From positions 1,178,001 through 1,242,000 of the forward strand of contig CANXME010002517.1 in assembly GCA_948144175.1 (NCBI GenBank): a DNA stretch of 64,000 nucleotides, read 5' to 3'. Under the pieces are notes generated by a model that worked only from the letters and a program-made list of their open reading frames with translations, did no database searches and was not told where the DNA came from. This stretch comes from Closterium sp. NIES-65 (taxonomy: Eukaryota; Streptophyta; Zygnematophyceae; Desmidiales; Closteriaceae). Positions 14,401 through 24,989 of this stretch are shown piece by piece (within the stretch, counting starts at the first letter, position 1; each line of letters starts with the position of its first letter). The position numbers were made by a program, and so were the translations under genes.

Positions 14401-15771
14401 AGTACGCTACAGCTGAAGCTTCTCCTGCTGCTGAAGCTGCTGCTACAGTTGCTACAGCTGAAGCCGCAACAGCCGCTACGGCTTGCTCCAAGGCGATCGC
14501 CAGCACCTGCTGCTGCAGTGACGCCGCTGCTGCTGCCGCTGCTGCTGCTGCCACCTCGTCTCTCGGATCCACCCCTTCCTCCTCCCGCTCCCCTCCCATC
14601 CGCACCTCCCCCCTCTGCTCCCCCCTCTGCTCTCCTTTATGCGTCCACGTGGCATGCCAGCTGGCAGCCGCCTGCGCTACAGCCGCCTCCACCACGTCCG
14701 CCTGTAGCTGCTCTGCCGCCTGTAGCTGCTCTGCCGCCTGTAGCTGCTCTGCCGTTACGGCAATAGCAGTGCGTGTGGTGGCAGCAGATCGAGGCGGAGA
14801 AGCGGCAGCAGCAGCAGAGGAACTGTATTCGTTCCTCTTATCTGGCTTCTTCAATCTGCTTCCCTCCTCCTTTACGTCTGCTGCTGCGGTGGGATCTTCC
14901 AATTCAGATCCGCCAAGTGTGCCCGCCGCTGCAATAACCCCCAAATCAGACCCTCCGAACGTCCCTCCGATCGCTTGTTCAGTCGCAGGACCAGTCGCCA
15001 GAGCCCGCGACTCTAGCGACGCCTGGGTAGCTCCAGACGACACCGGCGATTGCTCTTCCCCGCCGGACCCGCGCGCTGAATTATCCGCATCGCCCGCCTT
15101 GCTTTGCGCCTCCGCATCGGGGGGCGGGGATGAGGGGGGCGCATCTGCGTCGGGGGGCGGGGAGGTGGGCGACATCCACGCGCCCAGAATCCCCCCAAAC
15201 GGTAGCCACGTGGAGGAGGGTGAGGGGGTCAGGGCAGCGCGCGACGGAGTGTGTGCACCGGGCAAGGGGGTATTTGCGGCCGCGGAACCTCCTTTCGCAC
15301 TCGCGGGCGTGCTGGGTTGCGAGGATCCCGCCGGTGATTGAGCCGGCGACGGCGATGCGACTAAATCTGTCGCATGTGAATCTGTCGCCTGGTTATCTTC
15401 ACCCATGGCGTCGTCTGCCCTTTTGGCATCATCCAACCGGGGCTCTGTCTCCATCGTCGCATCCACACCGTCGATCGCAGCGATCAGTTTCGCCACTTCT
15501 CTCTCCGCTTCCGCGATCTCGTCCGCGCGTTCGCGGTTTTTAGCCGTTGGGATTCCGAATAGCCCTTGTCGCACGGCCGGTGTGTGCTCTCGCAGCTGCT
15601 CTAGCGACACCTCGAGAATCAGCTTCTGTAACTATTTCGCCAACACTTCGCCGCCTACGTCTCGGGACATCCTACGGCCGAGAGGAGCTCTCCCTACATG
15701 CTTTGAAAAGTACTCAATCCTGAGAAGCTCACGAGGTGGCGCACGCAGCGGACGACCAGATAAGAGATCAT
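5488..15771 (-). CDS. Giant coiled-coil protein, four-exon model (about 2,923 aa)
   Basis: Model on the minus strand: exon 1 15733-15771, exon 2 7134-15625, exon 3 6254-6443, exon 4 5488-5538. Every junction is GT-AG (donors GTGAGC, GTCAGT, GTGAGT) and phases fit, giving 2,924 codons with stop. Exon 2 is one unbroken 8.5-kb frame. It begins with an acidic, Ser/Pro/Ala-rich 350-residue part. Long heptad-like stretches of Glu/Arg/Ala/Leu follow (roughly 9.5-14.8 kb), then more coiled coil at 7.6-9.4 kb and a low-complexity tail. Exon 3 is also coiled coil (DKWRQQQEAVRVAVANLGRA) and exon 4 ends MLELVEAMRAAALRRA. I see no motor, kinase or membrane segment, so scaffold, golgin-like or cytoskeleton-associated roles are guesses. 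The 5' end is uncertain: without the first intron, a frame from ATG 15670 (MSRDVGGEVLAK) meets TAG at 15632-15634, and the next in-frame ATG is at 15454. Exon 2 is certain as coding; exons 1 and 4 are the weakest. Confidence 0.7.
5820..5938. repeat. 20-bp minisatellite in the last intron of the coiled-coil gene
   Basis: About six head-to-tail copies of a 20-bp unit (GTGCCCTCATGTGCATGTGT on +). It lies in the intron 5539-6253, directly beside a decayed copy of exon 3. Confidence 0.9.
5935..6187 (-). pseudogene. Two decayed copies of exon 3 inside the adjacent intron
   Basis: Minus-strand segments at about 6097-6187 and 5935-6000 repeat the 3' half of exon 3 (6254-6443). The first reads LGDEVHALSELIEEAAVRLA, then HHSPMLRGLPG and a GTGAGT donor; exon 3 has LGDEVDALSDLVEEAAVRLA, then HHAPMLRGLPG and the same donor. 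No AG acceptor precedes it in frame, and an in-frame TAA lies upstream. The second copy is more eroded, with an in-frame TAG, and runs into the 20-bp minisatellite. They look like tandem exon duplications that never became, or stopped being, exons. Confidence 0.65.
6444..7133 (-). repeat. Intron of the coiled-coil gene made largely of two minisatellites
   Basis: The 690-bp intron contains about 16 copies of a 23-bp unit (core GGCGAGAGGGCGCATGAAGG on +) at 6459-6830. It also contains about seven copies of a 26-bp unit at about 6950-7133 (core GACCGGAACGAAAAAGAG on +). On the transcribed strand each 26-bp unit repeats the CCGGTCAGTCTGC of the donor itself. The repeats produce long spurious Arg/Ser/Pro/Leu frames on both strands. 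Confidence 0.85.
9719..9902 (-). repeat. 18-bp coding minisatellite in the coiled-coil gene
   Basis: About ten tandem copies of an 18-bp unit (CATCCTTGCCCACACCTG on +) in frame, encoding repeats of G-V-G-K-D-A (with some A-K variants). It sits between coiled-coil blocks and probably makes a flexible linker. A second, shorter in-frame repeat (DEGTGVAV, about three copies) lies near 11640-11715. Confidence 0.85.
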
Positions 15772-16148
15772 GAACGAAAGAACCTTTTTTCACAGTCGGG
15801 TGTGTGCGTGGCGTGGATTTGCGATCTAGGCCGTCTATTGCATGGATCGTGATGGTGGTGCTGCTCTTTGTTGTTCTCGATCCGTTGTACTTCACTTCGT
15901 TTTACGTTACTGTTGAAGCACATTGTAGCGAACCCTGAACTTATATATACACGAGAACACGTAGCATTTGCAGAGAAATTTGTACAGAAGACACAGTATG
16001 ATTAACAAAGCACTATAACATATATATCCAACTAGTAGCCAGCCCTTATAGATGCCGTTCTGGAATTAGAAACTAATCGGGTCCAAGAGGTTGCCCCTGA
16101 AAAAAAAAAAAACAACACAAGCTAAGAGCCTCTCGCTTCAAGTCTGTT
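15772..16148 (-). promoter_or_regulatory. Promoter region of the coiled-coil gene, with TATA-like box
   Basis: This 377-bp interval separates the stop of the CONSTANS-like gene (16149) from the first exon of the coiled-coil gene. On the minus strand GTATATATAA lies at 15941-15950, about 170 bp upstream of the modelled ATG (15771) and 270 bp upstream of the alternative ATG (15670), suitable for a TATA box. An A-run at about 16100-16112 and TATATATA near 16020 are the only other marked features. The interval also has to hold the 3' UTR of the neighbouring gene. Confidence 0.4.
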
Positions 16149-16961
16149 TCAAGTACAGGTTGCTTCTGCGCCGTCAAGAGTCTTCACAAACCTGCCCTTC
16201 ACCCGTTGCCTCCCGTCCGCGCGTGTCTTGCGTGACTCGTACCGAATCTTCTTGGCAAACCTGCAGCATTTCCCAGGGCAAGTGGATGGAGACTGAGGTG
16301 GGTGAGATGCACAGCTCCTTGAGCATCAGAAGAACAGGGATGCGGCTGCGGTGTACACACAGAAACCCAACACTAGTGAGCGGCCAAGAGGAGATATCAC
16401 GGAGCAGGGACAGGCAAGGAAGGGAAGGGGAGCAAATGGAATGGGGAAGGCAAACGAAGGCAAGGGAAGGCAAGGGACTGCGAAGGAAGGGAAGAGTAGG
16501 GAAGGGAAGAGTAGGGAAGGGAAGAGTAGGGAAGGGATACTGACGTGCGGTGCTTCTTCTTCTCCATGTATCGCATCACTGCCTCGTCCCTGGCTGCTGC
16601 TGCTGACACCGCCACCATGGCTGATAGCACCGTGCCGCCCATCATTTGGCCCCCGCCCATCACCCCGCCGCCCGCCCCCTGCATGCTCCTCGCCCGGCAC
16701 AACCAGGGGTCCGCAAGAAACCCGTTGACCGAGTTGACTGGGTTGACCGCATTAACTGAGTTGACTGCGTTCCCGTTGACTGCATTGACTGGGTTGACTG
16801 GGTTGGCGGAGTTGAGAGCATGGAGGGCGTGGGCCATACTCATGGGGCCAGCAGGGTGCATGGCACTGCCACCAAACAGCGTGGCAGCACTGCTGGGACC
16901 GGCTCTCTCAGAGCCAGAAAATGCCTCTGATTTCACCTCCACTGGCGCTGTTGCTGCCACC

Positions 16962-16993
<32 letters not shown>

Positions 16994-19984
16994 TGCCGCC
17001 ATTTCTGCAGCCACAAGCCCTGCCATGCCCATGGCCTCACCCTCGCTGCCTCCCCCCCCTGCTTGTGCGTCTGGGGTGGCAGTGCCTCTGCTGCTGCGCC
17101 CATCGCGCATCATCTGCCCCTCCAGCGCCTGGAACAGCGCCAGCTCCCTCTCCTCCTGCCCCGCCTCCCCCGCCACCCCACCCGCACCTCCCGCCGCACC
17201 TGCCAAGGAGCTGGACGCCGAAGCTGTGGACAAGGTTCGGATGGCAGCATTGTTCCACACCGCTCCGTTCCTCCAAGGCACACGACCAGAGGCGTCTGCG
17301 GCAGCAGCTGCACCGAAAAGAGTGGCAGGGGTGGTGAGGTCACTCGGGCCATTGGCATTGGGTGCGGTGACGGCAGAACCGCCTAGTCTGCGGTCCAGCA
17401 GAGCGCACGTGGTGGGCGATGCACTGCCATCCATGCCTGCTGCGCTGCCGCCCGCCTCCCCCACCACCCTCGCTAGCAGACAGTTCATGCCGGCCATAGA
17501 GGACGGCGGGCGGGCGGCGAGCCAGTCAACAGTGTCCTGATCCAGTGGCTGCATGAGCGCACCTGCTGCTGCCATGCCCCCCAGAGGCTGGGCAGCACAG
17601 CTATCAGCACCTAGGCCAGTAACACCCATGCCACCTGCACCCATGGCGATCCCATCCTCCCCCTCCTGCTCCTCCCGACCCCCCCGCTCTTCCTGCTCTC
17701 CCCCCGCCTCCTCCTCCTCCCTCACCACCTCCTCGCCCCCGTCTCGCCCCAGCTGCCCGCCAAACTCGCTGTTGTTCTCGCCAAACGAGAAGATATCCTC
17801 ACATGACGACATGGACATACCCATGCCCATGTCCATGCCCCCCATCTCCATGCCCATATCTATGCCCATGCCCATCATCCCCACCATGTCCATGCCCGCG
17901 CTCCCCACCCGCCCCTCCTCTTCTGAGCCCTCCTCCGCGCCCATTTCCCTCTCCCTCTCCAGGTTCCTCTCAGCCTCGGCGAAAATCGCATCGCCGATGC
18001 GCGAAACGAGCAGCTTCTTATCGGCTTTTTTCTCCGGAGCCCTGTCCTCCCCTGCCTTGCCACTCCTCTGGTTCTCCACTGTTCCTGCTGCCTCTCCTGT
18101 TTCCACCGAGCCGCCAGCAGCCGAACGGAGAGAAGCCCTGGCGGAGGCAGGGGAGGAGCTAGAAGGACATGCACTGTCCGCAGGGCACAGAGCAGCACCG
18201 CACGCCCTGCCACTGGCACAACCAGCAGCACCAGCAGCACCTGATGCGCCACTAGCACCGCTGCCAGCCACAGTGACAGCGGTCTTGCCACCACTACCAG
18301 CAGCAGCAGCTGCTGCAACTGCAGCAGCGGAAGAGGCGAAAAAGGGGACCTTGTGGGGCGGAGAGGGGCGTGCAGGCATGCCCACACCCACACCCGCTAG
18401 AGCAGCGGGAGGAGTGGGCGCGGCGGACGCAGCAGAGGCAGGCGCGGAACGGGGCGTGGCGGGCACGCGAGCAGCTCTGAGCGTGGCGGCAATGGCAGCC
18501 ATGGCCGGGGAGAAGGGGCTGCCAGGCGGGGGGATGGGCAGGAAGACGCTGGGACTCGCAGGCGCGCGGGAAGCGGGCGCGTGCAGGGGAGCTGGGGGGA
18601 GCGCGGGGGGCGTGCAGAAGGGCGGGAAGGGGGTGGCGGAGGGGGGTGCGGATTGGGGAGCGGAGGGGAGAGGGGGTGGATGGGCGGCATGGGCTGTGCT
18701 TGGCGTGGGAGGGGATGGGAAGGCTGAGACGCGGTCTACAGTCACGCCCTCCGCAGTCACAGTGCTCTGGCCGAGACCTGGGGAGGTGAATGCGTTGCTC
18801 TTATTCGCAGGGCTATCCCTCACTGCAGCGTCATGCACCTTCCCACCGCCGTCGCCAGTGCCACCGGCTCCTCCGCCCTTATCCTCCACCCTCCTCCTAA
18901 GCGCATTCCCATCCTCGATTGTCCAATTCTCCTGCTCCGCCTGCTCACCCTGCTCCGCCTCCTCCCCCTGTTCCGCTTGTTCCCCCTGCTCCGCGCCCAG
19001 GTCCCTCATTACCACGGGCGACCACGACTCCCGCCCCCTCTCCCCGCCGCCGCCCTGCTCCTCCTCCGCAATCCGCACAGGCGACGCCTGTGCCGAGCCC
19101 ATTGGCGCACCCACAGCCGCAGGCACGGGCGCAGGCACGGGCAGGGACCAGGGGGAGGTGCGCGCGAGCTTGTGGCGCGGGGAGACGAGCGGGGAGGCGG
19201 CGGAGGTGATGCTGTGAGAGCGCTTGCCAGCGAGGCGCGGCGACGTGAGGAATGCAGACGGTGCGGCGGCGAGCGCAGCCGCCACGGCGTTGGGGATCCC
19301 TGCTGCAACCACGCTAGCTGTAGGCGCCGCAGTTGCTGCAGGTGGTGGCAAGGAGTGGTTGTCGATGAGGGGACCCTTGAGCCCCTTGGCGTCCTTGGGG
19401 TTGAGGCGCACGGGTGGAAGCAGAGGGCTCGCCCCACCAGCTCCCTGCACCACCTGCCGCTGCTGCTGCTGCTGCTCCTGGTGCTGCTGGTGCTGCTGCG
19501 AGTTGGCGTGCTCGTGGTGGTCAAGGTGCAACTGGCGCTGCCACACCATCTCCATCTCCTGCTGCTGCCGTGTGCGCTGCCGCTCGTGCTCCACCTTCTG
19601 CTGCGACAGCAGCAGCTCCTGCTGCTGCCTGTGCCGCAGCGTCAGCATCTGCTGCTGCTGCTCCTGCAGCAGCGTCAGCCGCTCCTGCTCCTCCACCTGC
19701 TGCTCCTCCTGCAGCACCTGCTGCTCCTCCTGCTGCTTCGCTATTGCCTTCTCCGTTAGCGGCCACTTCCCCTCTGATGTCTCCAGAGCGGACAGCTGCT
19801 GCCCTTGTCCGCGCAGCCACTGCTGCTGCTGTTGCTGCTGCTGCTGTAGCATCTGCCATTGCTGCGGTTGCTGTTGTTGCTGCTGTTCGTCCTGCTGCTG
19901 CTGCGAGCGTTGCTGCTGCTGTTGTTGCTGCTGCCATTGCTGCTGCAGCTGCTGTTGCTGCTTCTGTTGCTGCAGCCAATGCTG

Positions 19985-20015
<31 letters not shown>

Positions 20016-21918
20016 CATTGCTGCTGCTGCTCCTGCTGCTGTTGCCATTGTTGCTGTTGCTGCTGCTGCTGCTGGTGCTGCTGATGCTGCTGCTGCTGAA
20101 ACACCTGCGCGGCATGCGCTGCCTGTGCAGCCTGTGCGGCATGCGCGGCGGCGTTCATGGCATGAGCGTGCGCCTGCATCTCCTTCGCCTGCTGCTCTTG
20201 CAGCTGTAGCCGCTGCTGCTGCAGCCGCTGATGTAGCTCCTGCTGTAGCTGCTGCTGCTGCTGCTGCTCACCAACACCGAACATCAGACCCATCTCCAAG
20301 TCCACACGCTGGTTCGGCATCCTCTCCTCTCGCCCCATGCCTGGACCGAAGCTCGGGCCGAGGTTCGGGTGAGTCACAGACCATCCGGGAATGGATTGGA
20401 GGAGGCCCAGGTTCGGTTGCGCAGCAGAGAGATGCCCGCCGGGAAAGAAGTAACGATTGCCTTGCGCGAGCTCCGCTTGTCTCTCCATCTCCACCTTTTG
20501 CAGCGCGCCTGCCTGCATGCCCTGCTGCGTGCCTTGCTGCCCCGCAAAGCCGAAGTCCGCCGGGAAATGCGGAGGCGGCATCTGGTTCAGCTGTTGCGGC
20601 TGCTGCGGCGGCTGTGGGTAAAACGGACCTCGGTCGGCGGCGGTGCTGGGAAGAGCGCGGGGGGAATAGGCTGGCGGAGACATGCGCGGCGCTCTTTGCC
20701 CAGAGTAGGAAGAAGGCGCAGGCGATGTCATTCCGGGGGCGCACGCGGAGGGTCGGTGCTGCTGTCCGGACGGCTGCTGAACACGCAGTAGCGGCAAACA
20801 CGGACAGAGGAATATAAGTTCAGACTTCATATGCAGGAACATATGACACGCGTTGGTCAGATGAAGAATGGCACTAACGCGTACCCTACAAACAATTGAC
20901 TCACTGCGGACACGCATGCACCGGACCTCACCTTGCCTGCCCTCGGGCTTTCCGCCAGATGCGCCGCGCTCCCTGCGCGCGCAGAGTCCCGGAACGACTG
21001 CGACGCGTCGCCCTGCGCGACAGCTGCTGCGAAGCCGTGCGACAGGCTCCGCTGCAGCACTGCTTCCATCATATCCGCATCTCCCACCGCATCTCCCGCC
21101 GTCGTCACCGCCGTCGACGTCGCAACGGTGCTCACCGGTGGCAAACCCACCGACGTGCTCGACATCGCTCGTCTCGCCGGCACCGTCCTCCCCGCGCCGC
21201 TCGTTGCTGCCGCCGCTGCGCCGCATCCAGCCGCTCCGCGGGCTCCCGCCGTTCCGCTTAGCCCCGCCGCCCCCCACTGCTTCCGCGGAGCGGAGGCACA
21301 GACCGTGGCGGTGCTGGGTTCCGGCGCAGCGGGCTTGGAGAGCGACGGGTGCTGCACGGAGCTCGTTAGACTCATAGTCGCCGCCGGCGTTACTAACGGT
21401 CGCAGGCTCTTCACGGAACCAGAGGTTAACCGCGTCGCACGGCCAGAATCTGGCGACGGCAGCGCGTCGTCGTGCGACAGCCTGGTAGTGTGCGACGCGA
21501 TGAGCGACGTCGTGGCGCCTGTTGACGTGGAGCACGCGGGGCGAGAGTGCTTCTGATGAACTTGGAGCAACGGCGGGGGTGGTTTCGCCAACTCGCAGCC
21601 CCAGAGCTGAGCAAGATCTGCTGCGGACGGGCAGCCCGTGAAATTTTCGAACGCATGGCGTCTGTGTAATTGCGAGGAGGATAACTTGCCGTGAATCGCG
21701 CTATCGCAAGCGATGCAGAGAGAGAGGTTTTCGTCAACGCAGCGAAAAGCTGCCGGTTGGAGATTACAGCCGTCGCACAGGAGAGTCCGCTGATGTCTCA
21801 ACGACAGGTTATTGGCAGAGTGCACGACGCGATCGCAGGAAAGGCACAGCCTAGCGGAATCGGCGCGGCAGTATACGGTGGCTCTTCCCTTCTCGCAATA
21901 CTCGCACGTACTATCCAT
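16149..21918 (-). CDS. COL: CONSTANS-like transcription regulator (two B-boxes plus CCT), very large
   Basis: Nuclear regulator of the BBX/CONSTANS-like family, which controls light, clock and photoperiod responses in plants. Exons on minus: 20932-21918, 16545-20776, 16149-16260. The introns (155 and 284 bp) have GTGAGG and GTCAGT donors and CAG acceptors, and phases fit for 1,776 residues. Exon 1 holds B-box 1 (C5, C8, C17, D20, C25, C28, H33, H42) and B-box 2 (C48, C51, C60, C68, C71, H76, H85). The CCT domain is split by the last intron: exon 2 ends [15 protein letters not shown] and exon 3 continues [20 protein letters not shown] and KGRFVK, an almost canonical CCT with its basic motif. 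Exon 2 adds about 1,410 residues, with a Gln-rich zone encoded at about 19440-20270 and Ala, Ser, Met-Gly and Asn-Ala-Val-Asn stretches. Usual family length is 300-500 residues. Family assignment is firm; orthology to a particular BBX clade is not. Confidence 0.9.
19440..20270 (-). repeat. Poly-glutamine coding tract in the CONSTANS-like gene
   Basis: Imperfect CAG/CAA repeats (CTG/TTG on +) encode several Gln runs broken by Met, Leu, His, Trp, Glu and Arg. The CAA interruptions suggest a long-standing tract. It gives spurious poly-Ala, poly-Cys, poly-Leu and poly-Ser frames in the region. Confidence 0.9.
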
Positions 21919-23665
21919 CTTAAAACGCGAAAACCAACCGTCGAAACCTAGCGCAAGAGCGATTTCTACAAGCTACAAAGTCTAAGCGACGCGAATAACA
22001 GGAAACTAGCTGGTGAATCCCAAGCTAACAGTTGTCTTGAGAGTCGGCGCAAGTCTTGGTAGCAGTATCTGGGTTGCACAATCTTAAGAGTTGAAATGAG
22101 AGCAACTGTTGTAGCTCTCAGAATGAAACCCCCTTCCCTGCCACAGAGATGCCTGCCTCGGGACCTCCTCAAGGCTCACCATTCACCTGGGGCGTGGTCG
22201 CTTTTTCGGGTTGAAACGTCTGGTCGACACTCAGTCAACACGAAGTCGGTTAAGTTCGCAAGTTTGGAAAGGAAGAATCCCATTCTCCTCGGCAACGAGA
22301 AACCTCACGACGCTAACGAACATTGTAACCCCAGTGTATGTCGATTTCAGAACGTACGGAGCTGCGCTACATGCTCTAAACGCGGCCTATTCGCAAGCCT
22401 TTTCATTCATTCCCCCTGGGAGTCAGTGTTCCGCCTTAGGGTAGCGGTTGGGGAAAAAGCATCGCCATTTTTCCCGAACAGCGGAGAGTGGATAACAAGG
22501 GTTGGTGAACTGTGCGGAAAAGCACACTTCTGCAGTTCCGCTGGAGGAACTTTTGCGCGGGAATCGTGCTCCAAGATTGGGGGGAGCTCTCTGAAGCACC
22601 CATTCATCGCGTTGCTCCCCGCCAACTCTCACTCACGGTCTCCGCTCACCCGCACCACGAACTTGCCGCGCTGGCGGAACCAGGAGGTGCTGTCTTCGTA
22701 GAGCCAACGTGAGACGAGGGGCAGAGAAGAAACAAGTCTTTCAGCGTAAACGCGTGCGCAAGAAAGGGATATGGCTGACGTGGTAGTCCTGAAAAAGAGC
22801 AGTTGCTGACGAAAAAAGTGCCTCTGCACGCGCAGTGCTGGATTTCTGTTGCGATGGTGGGACAACAATATCGCCCTTATCCAGATCTGGGCTCTTTTGG
22901 TTCAACCACGAAGAGCTTTTCACGTGGATCGAAACTTTATGAGAAAAGCTGCCATCCGCGCACAAACCAGTGAAATCCCTTCCGCCACAAAACCCTAGGC
23001 GCACTTTTACGCTTTTCGGCGCTCAGCGTGGCAATGTCCACAGTGGCGTCCAGATGTAGGTGCAGCAGAAGTTGCCATGTGGAATAAACTTGTGGTCTCA
23101 TCGTAGGTGGCAGATACGCTTTACCTCACAGCCCTGAGATTAGGTACAGCCGCAACTGCCATTCACCAATTGAGGCTATAATTCTCCACGTGTCAGACAT
23201 TTACTGGGACTTGTCACCAGTGGACAATTGTTCCGCCAACTTCAGTGCACTCTGGGAGGCAACCAGTGAGTCAGCCAAGGTGGATACTTCGTAAAAGCGT
23301 AAAATTATCAGCTGCCCATTCAAGATGATGGGGAAACCCGCACGCAACCGCAACTGCAACCGCCAAGACGGATGAACTCAAGGCAGAAGAGATGGCGGGA
23401 GGGAGGGGTGTCAGCTTGTCTGCAGTATGTTCCGTAAGGTATGTATAGACGAACCAATGGTTGAATTCTCAAAAAACTGAATCCTGGACACGGTCCCCCA
23501 AGATCGGTGTCGTTACGACAAATGAGACAACAAAATGAAGCCGGGACAAAATAAACTGCCAGCACAAAAATATATATAATACATAAATATAAATACAGCT
23601 ACACAGGAACCTTGGGTGCAGGTTGGGCATGTGAAGAGAACCGCAAGCGACACCGAGGTAGTCTC
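21919..23665. other. Intergenic region upstream of the CONSTANS-like gene
   Basis: About 1.75 kb without a gene I can support. The first few hundred bases should hold the promoter and 5' UTR of the CONSTANS-like gene; no clear TATA box is visible. The composition is less GC-rich than the gene island and becomes AT-rich at 23565-23605. A 201-codon open frame on + (22096-22701) has no recognisable domain. A short coding-like patch on - at about 22651-22715 is discussed as a finding. It ends at the B0 LTR. Confidence 0.55.
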
Positions 23666-24071
23666 TGTTGGAAACAAGTAATTTGAACGCTTCTGTTGTG
23701 TGTCGAAACACTAAGTCGTAAACTAGGTGAAGCACAGCGAAGCATCGGCGAGTCAACACTTGGAGGTTGAGAAGTGAAGAAACCGCTGGAGGTTACGCGA
23801 AAGTCAAAGGTCAGCGACCTTTGACCTGACAAAGTACAGCGCGACAGCAAGGACAAACAACTGACTCGCTATTGAGCAAATGCCCGAATCGTCACTGTAT
23901 CGAACCGCGACAGCAACAGTAAAACAGTTATAAGTTACATCTTTTCATATTCCTTGTACTCTTATAAAAAGCCATGTATCTCTTTGATTAATCAATATAC
24001 TTTGTCCTCACATACCAACGCAAGGTGGTTCAAGACTTATCATTTTACGCTTCCGAATTTACAACAACTCC
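23666..24071 (+). repeat. 5' LTR of copia copy B0, left part (interrupted)
   Basis: It starts TGTTGGAAACAAG and follows the family-B LTR consensus up to ...TTACAACAACTCC, where element B begins. The last 50-odd bases of the same LTR are found after B, at 54223-54274, ending CAGCCCAACA before a primer-binding site. The left flank is GTCTC; the matching right flank lies outside the window. Confidence 0.85.
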
Positions 24072-24517
24072 TGTTGGAAACAATCGGTCCTAAGCGCCTC
24101 TGTCGTGTCGAAACACCAAAGACACAAGCGAAGCAAAACACTATCGAAGCACCAGCGAGTCAACCCTCGGAGGTTGAAGTAACTGTCGGAGGTTACGCGA
24201 AAGTCAAAGGTCAGCAACCTTCGACCTGACAAATACAGCGCGACAGCAAGGACACACAACTGACTCGTTACAGAGCAATTGCCCGAGTCGTCACTGTATT
24301 GAACCGCAACAGCAACAGTAAAGTAGTTATAAAGTGTGTCTTTTCATATTCCCTGTATTCATGTATAATCTTGTATCTCTTTGCTTTAATCAACTTACTT
24401 TGCCCTCACATACTAGCGCAAGGTGGTTCACAACCCTTTAGTTAACGCTTCCGCTACTACACCAACTCTACCCAGAGTTGACCCCTGCAAAGATCCTAAG
24501 GGTTTTTCAGCCCAACA
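24072..24517 (+). repeat. 5' LTR of element B
   Basis: TGTTGGAAACAATC...CAGCCCAACA, 446 bp, preceded by the TSD copy ACTCC and followed at once by the primer-binding site. Confidence 0.92.
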
Positions 24518-24529
24518 TGGTATGAGAGC
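24518..24529 (+). promoter_or_regulatory. Primer-binding site of element B (tRNA-iMet type)
   Basis: TGGTATGAGAGC directly follows the LTR. It differs by one base from TGGTATCAGAGC, the usual plant initiator-Met tRNA complement. The same sequence follows B0's LTR at 54275-54286. Confidence 0.85.
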
Positions 24530-24731
24530 AATCAGGGGGAATTCAACTTCTATACCGACAATATCAATCAGCATGGCTACACAAAAGGAAAGGAGCAACT
24601 CCAACGGCTCCCAGGGCACTACTCCTACTCCACCTCTGGCCTACAAACAGAGGAGGGCACGGCAACAAGACCCAGAGCAACATCTACCGAGACTCCCGCG
24701 AATCAACCTGCACACTTCGACCAGAGCATGA

Positions 24732-24862
24732 TGTCAGAACATTATAGCTTATGCTTTTGTGTAGGCTGTAGTGGGGTAGCCCATATGGGGTACAACCCAA
24801 TTAGGGTTAGTACTTGTACCCAACTGTTTCATATATCATTCATTCTCGTTCTCATCTTCTCA
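24732..24862 (+). repeat. 5' LTR of A1
   Basis: 131 bp, TGTCAGAACATTATAGC...CATCTTCTCA. It is followed by the primer site TGGTATCGAGCAGG at 24863. Confidence 0.9.
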
Positions 24863-24989
24863 TGGTATCGAGCAGGTTCCCCCGTGGGAACTGTGCCTAG
24901 GGCCCACCACATCGACCTTTTTTTTTCCTGCCCGAAGCGCGCTCCGCCCGAGTCGCACTTCGTCGAGCCGCCCTAGCGGCCCTTTCCCC

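Noticed and set aside
13476-15341. Long open frame of 621 codons on +
   Set aside because: It is antisense to the certain coiled-coil exon; Ala/Ser/Thr/Cys-rich composition is what the reverse of Glu/Arg/Ala codons gives. The other long + frames at 7.2-13 kb are explained in the same way.
17553-20817. Long + frames across the CONSTANS-like gene (554 and 467 codons)
   Set aside because: Antisense shadows of exon 2 in GC-rich and CTG-rich sequence; no domain recognised.
20857-21535. Extension of the 1,712-codon minus frame through the B-box exon
   Set aside because: This part is a wrong-frame shadow of exon 1 plus the intron; the B-box frame and splice sites define the real exon.
22096-22701. 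201-codon + open frame upstream of the CONSTANS-like gene
   Set aside because: No recognisable motif, no splice support and mixed composition; not enough to call a gene.
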